DNA from: Actinomycetota bacterium
GTDB taxonomy: Bacteria > Actinomycetota > Actinomycetes > Actinomycetales > Cellulomonadaceae
Direction: 5' to 3'
DNA: 10,446 nucleotides
Assembly (NCBI GenBank): GCA_018898235.1
Contig: JAHIJU010000197.1
Coordinates: forward strand, 1-10,446
Each line of letters opens with the position of its first letter. Positions within the stretch are counted from its first letter, which is position 1. Both the position numbers and the translations under genes were made by a program. Positions 7,060 to 10,446 of the stretch are shown here, in pieces. The notes below the pieces were generated by a model. The model had not been told where the DNA came from, did not search any database, and saw nothing but the letters and a program-made list of their open reading frames with translations.

Positions 7060-9132
7060 ATGGCGGGACCGGGGTGGGGACGGCTGCCGCGCATCGAACC
7101 CGGTGATGTGGGCGACACGCTCTCGGCGCTGGTGACCACGGCTCTCGGCCTCGCGGTCGCGATCTGGCTGGTCGATGGTGCGGCGGCGCTCAACCCGTGG
7201 GGGATCGCCGTCGCGGCGGTCGCGGTCGGGGTGGGTGATCTGCTGCTGCGGCCGCCCCTGCGGCTGGTCGCCCGCCGAGGGGGCGTCGGGGCGGCGCTCG
7301 GCGTCGGGCTGGCGGGCCAGCTCGTGGTCGCCTTCGGGGCGCTGCTGCTCGCGCCGGGTATCCGGGTGTCCTCGGTGTGGTCGGCGCTGTGGGTGCTGGC
7401 GATCGCCGCGGTCGTGATGGCGGTCGGCCGCTGGGTCTGGGGGTCGCACGACAACGACTACGTCGTCGGTGACCTGGTGCGTCGCTCGCGGCGCAGGCTG
7501 CGGCGGACGGGCGGTGCGCAGGACGTGCCGGACTCGCCGGGGCGCGATCCGGGGCTGCTCGTCGTGCAGCTCGACGGGGTGGGTCGTGCCGTGCTGGACG
7601 AGGCGATCGAGGGCGGCCTCGCCCCGACGCTGCTGCGGTGGCTCACCGACGGCTCGCACGTCCTGGAGCCGTGGTGGGCGTGCGTGCCGTCGTCGACCCC
7701 GGCCTCGCAGGCGGGCATGCTGCACGGCGCCGCCGACCAGATCCCGGCGTTCCGCTGGTGGGACCGGGATGCCGGCCGCCTGGTGGTGACCAACCACCCG
7801 GCTGACGCCGCTCGTGTCGAGGTGCTGCTGTCCGACGGCGAGGGTCTGCTCGCGCACGGCGGGACCGCGGTCTCGACGATGTTCTCCGGCGATGCGGCCC
7901 GGGCCTACCTGGTGATGAGCCGGACGCGACCGGGTCCACGCATGCGGCCGGACCTGGGACCCGGCGGGGCGTACCTGAGGTTCTTCGCGAGCCCGTTCCT
8001 GCTGTCACGTGCCCTCACGCTCTCGGCCGGCGAGGTGGTCAAGGAGCTCTACCAGGCGCGCCGGCAGCGGGTGAACGATGTGCGGCCGCGCATCGACCGC
8101 GGCGGGTGGTACGTGGTGCTGCGCGCGGTCACCAACGTGCTGCTGCGTGACCTGTCGACCTCCCTGGTCGCCGAGGCGATGGTGCGCGGGGACCCGACAG
8201 TGTTCGTGGACTTCGTCGACTACGACGAGATCGCCCACCATGCCGGTCCGACGCGGCCCGAGTCGTTGCGGGCCATCGAGGGTCTGGACGGTGTGCTCGC
8301 GACGCTGTCGCGGGTGGCGCTGGCGGCGCCGCGCGACTACCAGGTGGTGGTGGTGTCGGACCACGGGCAGTCGCTCGGCCCGACCTTCGAGCAGGTCGAG
8401 GGGCGCCGGTTGGTGGACACGGTGCGTGCGCTCATGGCCGCCCCGGCCGGTGACGGCGTGCAGACCGAGTCGAGCGAGGACTGGGGGCCGGTCAACGCCC
8501 TGCTCATGCCCTTCGCGCGCAGCGGGACGCAGGTGGCGGTCGGGCCGGAGCGCACGGGCCGCGCGCCTCGTCCGGCCGTGCCTGACGAGCTGCCCGAGGT
8601 CGTCGTCGGCGCCTCCGGCAACCTCGGCATGATCTGGTTCCCTCGTCTGGACCATCGGCCCGGTCTGGACGAGCTGCGTGACCGCTGGCCCGGGCTGGTG
8701 GCGGGGCTCGCTGCGCGGCCGGGGGTCGGCGCGGTGGTGGTCGACAGCGCCGAGGGGCTGCTCGCCGTCGGCGCGCGTGGCGTGCACCCGCTCGAATCGG
8801 GTGCACCCGTCGAGGGTGAGGACCCGCTGGTCGCGATGGGCCCGCGGGCGGCGGCCGACCTGGCCCGGGTGGGTCGTCTGCCGCACACGGGCGACCTCGT
8901 GCTCATCTCCGCGGTCAGCGGGCGCGGCCACGTGCACGCCTTCGAGGGGCAGGTGGGCTCGCACGGTGGGCTGGGGGGCCCGCAGAACGAGGCGTTCGTG
9001 GTGCACCCGACCTCCTGGCCGCTGGACGACGGTCTGCGCGAACCGCTCGCGGGTGCCCGCTGGCTGGTGGGCGCCGACGCCGTGCACACCCAGCTCGTGG
9101 CGTGGCAGCGGGCCGCGGGGCTGCGCCCGTGA
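7060..9132 (+). CDS. Four-TM membrane protein with alkaline-phosphatase-superfamily phosphodiesterase domain
   Basis: A 690-residue protein starting at ATG 7060, with GGAGGG seven bases upstream. Four hydrophobic segments at about 25-43, 45-63, 77-98 and 104-123 resemble the phage-holin 4 superfamily membrane domain that databases attach to such proteins. A basic stretch R-R-S-R-R-R-L-R-R (141-149) follows, then a type I phosphodiesterase/nucleotide pyrophosphatase-like domain. The full metal set appears present: Asp172 (L-D-G-V-G), Thr213 as likely nucleophile (S-S-T-P-A-S-Q), Asp389 and His393 followed by G-P (D-x3-H-x2-G-P), Asp434-His435-Gly436, and His635 (G-S-H-G-G). It should therefore be an active hydrolase of phosphomonoesters, phosphodiesters or related esters; the substrate is unknown. 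Even TM number and the positive-inside rule suggest the catalytic domain faces the cytoplasm, unusual for this superfamily. It overlaps the next gene by 4 bp. Confidence 0.85.
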   Translation: MAGPGWGRLPRIEPGDVGDTLSALVTTALGLAVAIWLVDGAAALNPWGIAVAAVAVGVGDLLLRPPLRLVARRGGVGAALGVGLAGQLVVAFGALLLAPGIRVSSVWSALWVLAIAAVVMAVGRWVWGSHDNDYVVGDLVRRSRRRLRRTGGAQDVPDSPGRDPGLLVVQLDGVGRAVLDEAIEGGLAPTLLRWLTDGSHVLEPWWACVPSSTPASQAGMLHGAADQIPAFRWWDRDAGRLVVTNHPADAARVEVLLSDGEGLLAHGGTAVSTMFSGDAARAYLVMSRTRPGPRMRPDLGPGGAYLRFFASPFLLSRALTLSAGEVVKELYQARRQRVNDVRPRIDRGGWYVVLRAVTNVLLRDLSTSLVAEAMVRGDPTVFVDFVDYDEIAHHAGPTRPESLRAIEGLDGVLATLSRVALAAPRDYQVVVVSDHGQSLGPTFEQVEGRRLVDTVRALMAAPAGDGVQTESSEDWGPVNALLMPFARSGTQVAVGPERTGRAPRPAVPDELPEVVVGASGNLGMIWFPRLDHRPGLDELRDRWPGLVAGLAARPGVGAVVVDSAEGLLAVGARGVHPLESGAPVEGEDPLVAMGPRAAADLARVGRLPHTGDLVLISAVSGRGHVHAFEGQVGSHGGLGGPQNEAFVVHPTSWPLDDGLREPLAGARWLVGADAVHTQLVAWQRAAGLRP

Positions 9133-9896
9133 CCGATGCCGTGCGCTGGCTCGGGCACGCGAGCGTCGTGCTGGACGTCGCGGGGCAGCGGCTGCTGACC
9201 GATCCGCTGCTGCGCCGCCACGCGGGTCTGCTGCGCCGTCGCGGTGCGGCGCCCGCACCGCAGGCCTGGGCGTCACCGGAGGTGGTGCTGGTGTCCCACC
9301 TGCACCACGACCACGCCGAGCTCGGCTCGCTGCACCTGCTCGGCGACGTGCCGACCCTCACGGCGGCGGCGAACGCGCGGTGGTTGCGCGAGCACGGCGT
9401 GCCGGGGGCGGTCGGTCTGGACGACCACGAGTGGTGGCCGCTGCCGGCCGGCGACGTGCGGGTGCGTCGGGTGCCCGCCGATCACGGCCACCGTCCGATG
9501 CCGCACCGCCCCAACGCCGTGACCGGGTTCGTGGTGCGGACGCCGTCGCTGGTCTGCTGGTTCGCGGGCGACACCGGTCCGTTCCCGCAGATGCGCGACC
9601 TGGCACGCCTGGCCGGGGCGCCGATCGACCTGGCGATCGTGCCCGTGGGCGGGTGGGGGCCACGGCTGTCGGGCGGTCACCTGGATCCGGTGCAGGCGGC
9701 CGTCGCGGTGGGGTTGTGCGGTGCGCGGATGGCGCTCCCGGTGCACTGGGGGACGTTGCACCCGCCGGCCGGCCGGCAGCTGCCGCCGGGCTGGATGGAC
9801 CGCGCGGGCGCGGCCTTCGCCCAGGCGTGCGTGCGCCACGCCCCGGGGTGCCGTCCGCTGGTGCTCGACCTGGGGGAGCAGGTGCTCCTGGACTGA
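9129..9896 (+). CDS. Metallo-beta-lactamase-fold hydrolase, UlaG-like
   Basis: A 255-residue cytoplasmic protein starting at GTG 9129, whose GTGA overlaps the stop of the preceding gene by 4 bp. The N-terminal W-L-G-H-A-S-V-V-L-D, then L-L-T-D-P (residues 8-25), is the UlaG/YtnP-type opening strand pair. Metal ligands of the MBL fold are present: H-L-H-H-D-H (57-62, fitting HxHxDH), His119 (A-D-H-G-H), Asp148 (G-D-T-G) and His206 (P-V-H-W-G-T), with His184 (G-G-H-L-D-P) as the extra family histidine. Members include ascorbate-6-phosphate lactonase UlaG and N-acyl-phosphatidylethanolamine phospholipase D-like enzymes; lactone and phosphodiester hydrolysis are both possible and the sequence does not decide. 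Coupling to a phosphodiesterase gene suggests the two work on one pathway. Its stop is only 17 bp from the recA LexA box. Confidence 0.87.
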   Translation: MTDAVRWLGHASVVLDVAGQRLLTDPLLRRHAGLLRRRGAAPAPQAWASPEVVLVSHLHHDHAELGSLHLLGDVPTLTAAANARWLREHGVPGAVGLDDHEWWPLPAGDVRVRRVPADHGHRPMPHRPNAVTGFVVRTPSLVCWFAGDTGPFPQMRDLARLAGAPIDLAIVPVGGWGPRLSGGHLDPVQAAVAVGLCGARMALPVHWGTLHPPAGRQLPPGWMDRAGAAFAQACVRHAPGCRPLVLDLGEQVLLD

Positions 9897-9913
9897 CGGC
9901 GTGTCGGATGTCG

Positions 9914-9936
9914 TCGAACAGGTGTACGGGTATTCT
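9914..9936 (+). promoter_or_regulatory. LexA (SOS) box and distal recA promoter
   Basis: TCGAACAGGTGTACGG (9914-9929) matches the actinobacterial LexA box TCGAAC-N4-GTTCGA at 10 of 12 positions and closely resembles the recA box I recall for M. tuberculosis. TATTCT (9931-9936) directly after it is a good -10 hexamer, so bound LexA would block the promoter. No clear -35 is visible. Transcription would start near 9943, giving a recA leader of about 180 nt. Confidence 0.8.
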
Positions 9937-9960
9937 CGTCGGCGGGTGACCACCTTCGAA

Positions 9961-10009
9961 CCGTCCCCAGCCGTCGTCGAGCAGAGCTCGGCCGACGGTC
10001 ACAGGACGG
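9961..10009 (+). other. Extended three-tier hairpin in the LexA-dependent recA leader
   Basis: Three nested stems are visible: CCGTCC (9961-9966) with GGACGG (10004-10009), CCGTCG (9971-9976) with CGACGG (9993-9998), and CGAGC (9978-9982) with GCTCG (9986-9990), closed by the loop AGA. They are separated by a 4x5 internal loop and a one-base bulge with a T-G wobble. This gives 17 Watson-Crick pairs, well beyond the short palindromes elsewhere in the window. It lies after the LexA promoter and before the second recA promoter, so only the SOS transcript would carry it. No U-run follows; it could also be a U-less terminator of the upstream operon. Confidence 0.6.
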
Positions 10010-10021
10010 GATCTCGTGGGC

Positions 10022-10044
10022 GTGTCGGTGGTCGGACATACGGT
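10022..10044 (+). promoter_or_regulatory. Proximal recA promoter of RecA-NDp (PafBC) type
   Basis: GTGTCGGTG (10022-10030), eight bases, then TACGGT (10039-10044). The RecA-NDp motif TTGTCRGTG-N8-TANNNT is matched at eight of nine box positions, with exact spacing and all fixed -10 positions. In mycobacteria this motif drives LexA-independent DNA-damage induction through PafBC, and recA has both promoter kinds, with the LexA-independent one nearer the gene, as here. Transcription should begin near 10051, about 70 nt before the recA ATG. Confidence 0.8.
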
Positions 10045-10120
10045 CGCCCGAGTGACCAAGACCAGCCCCCGCACCACTGCGGACCGCCCCGGCGGCCGCC
10101 CGAGACGAACGAGGACTGAC

Positions 10121-10446
10121 ATGCCTCCTGCAGCCGCGAACGCACCGAAGGACCGCGAGAAGGCCCTCGAGGCCGCCCTCAGCCAGATCGACCGCCAGTT
10201 CGGCAAGGGCTCGGTCATGCGCCTGGGCGATGAGGTGCGGGCCCCGATCGAGGTGATCCCCACCGGCTCGATCGCCCTCGACATCGCGCTCGGCATCGGC
10301 GGGCTGCCCCGCGGTCGGGTCGTGGAGATCTACGGCCCGGAGTCCTCGGGCAAGACGACGGTCGCGTTGCACGCCGTGGCCAACGCCCAGAAGGCCGGCG
10401 GGATCGCGGCCTTCATCGACGCCGAGCACGCGCTCGACCCGGAGTA
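10121..10446 (+). CDS. recA: Recombinase RecA, 5' part only
   Basis: ATG 10121 follows GAGGA at 10111-10115 with a five-base spacer. The window holds 108 full codons and then ends, so the C-terminal two thirds are outside. The sequence is unmistakable: the N-terminal polymerisation segment D-R-E-K-A-L-E-A-A-L-S-Q-I-D-R-Q-F-G-K-G-S-V-M (given here as residues 11-33), I-P-T-G-S-I-A-L-D, Walker A G-P-E-S-S-G-K-T (72-79, Lys78 and Thr79), and F-I-D-A-E-H-A-L-D-P-E (98-108) with Glu102 as the catalytic glutamate. RecA forms ATP-dependent filaments on single-stranded DNA for homologous recombination and triggers LexA self-cleavage. Two damage-responsive promoters precede it. No intein is seen in this part; the M. 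tuberculosis recA intein lies further downstream, so its absence cannot be judged here. Confidence 0.98.
   Translation, partial: MPPAAANAPKDREKALEAALSQIDRQFGKGSVMRLGDEVRAPIEVIPTGSIALDIALGIGGLPRGRVVEIYGPESSGKTTVALHAVANAQKAGGIAAFIDAEHALDPE

Noticed and set aside
9901..9923. GTGTCGG at 9901-9907 as a third RecA-NDp promoter
   Set aside because: At the required spacing the hexamer is ACAGGT, which fails the TANNNT pattern; the LexA-box promoter beside it explains the region better.
1..10446. Mobile element, CRISPR array, phage or toxin-antitoxin system
   Set aside because: No transposase or integrase, no regularly spaced repeats and no base-composition break were seen; the holin-like annotation of the gene at 7060 concerns only its membrane segments and is not evidence of a prophage.

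Overview
The window comes from a very GC-rich actinobacterial chromosome. The evidence is the strong G/C bias at third codon positions, frequent GTG starts, an actinobacterial-type LexA box before recA, and the gene set cinA-clgR / nei2-lhr / DUF3046 / recA, which I recall as the conserved neighbourhood of recA in many Actinobacteria (Streptomyces and Pseudonocardia-like genomes). I cannot fix the genus from sequence alone. Nothing looks like a mobile element, CRISPR array, tRNA or rRNA; this is a vertically inherited, housekeeping DNA-repair and proteostasis neighbourhood.

Layout, left to right. Bases 1-306 are the 3' end of cinA (C-terminal NMN-deamidase domain). A 259-bp gap carries a good ECF-sigma-type promoter (GGAAC-N18-GTT) and a long leader with a hairpin, then clgR (566-895), an XRE regulator of Clp/Lon proteolysis. 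clgR converges on the minus-strand pair lhr-nei2 (6693 down to 930), whose genes overlap by 14 bp: a very large Lhr-type helicase and an endonuclease VIII-type DNA glycosylase. A 124-bp divergent region holds candidate leaderless promoters for lhr and for a plus-strand operon: a DUF3046 protein (6818-7057), a four-TM membrane protein with an alkaline-phosphatase-superfamily phosphodiesterase domain (7060-9132), and an UlaG-like metallo-beta-lactamase-fold hydrolase (9129-9896). These genes are spaced by 2 bp and overlap by 4 bp. A 224-bp regulatory region follows, then the start of recA (10121 onward, cut by the window end).

How the parts fit. RecA, Lhr and Nei2 are DNA-damage functions; ClgR responds to envelope/thiol/proteotoxic stress in relatives. 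The recA region contains two kinds of damage promoter: an upstream one with a LexA box, and a downstream one matching the RecA-NDp (PafBC) motif with exact spacing. A degenerate copy of that second motif, with the same spacing, sits just before the DUF3046 operon. This raises the possibility that the membrane phosphodiesterase and the MBL hydrolase, whose substrates are unknown, belong to the DNA-damage response. That operon and the structured, LexA-only leader of recA are the least explained parts of the window.
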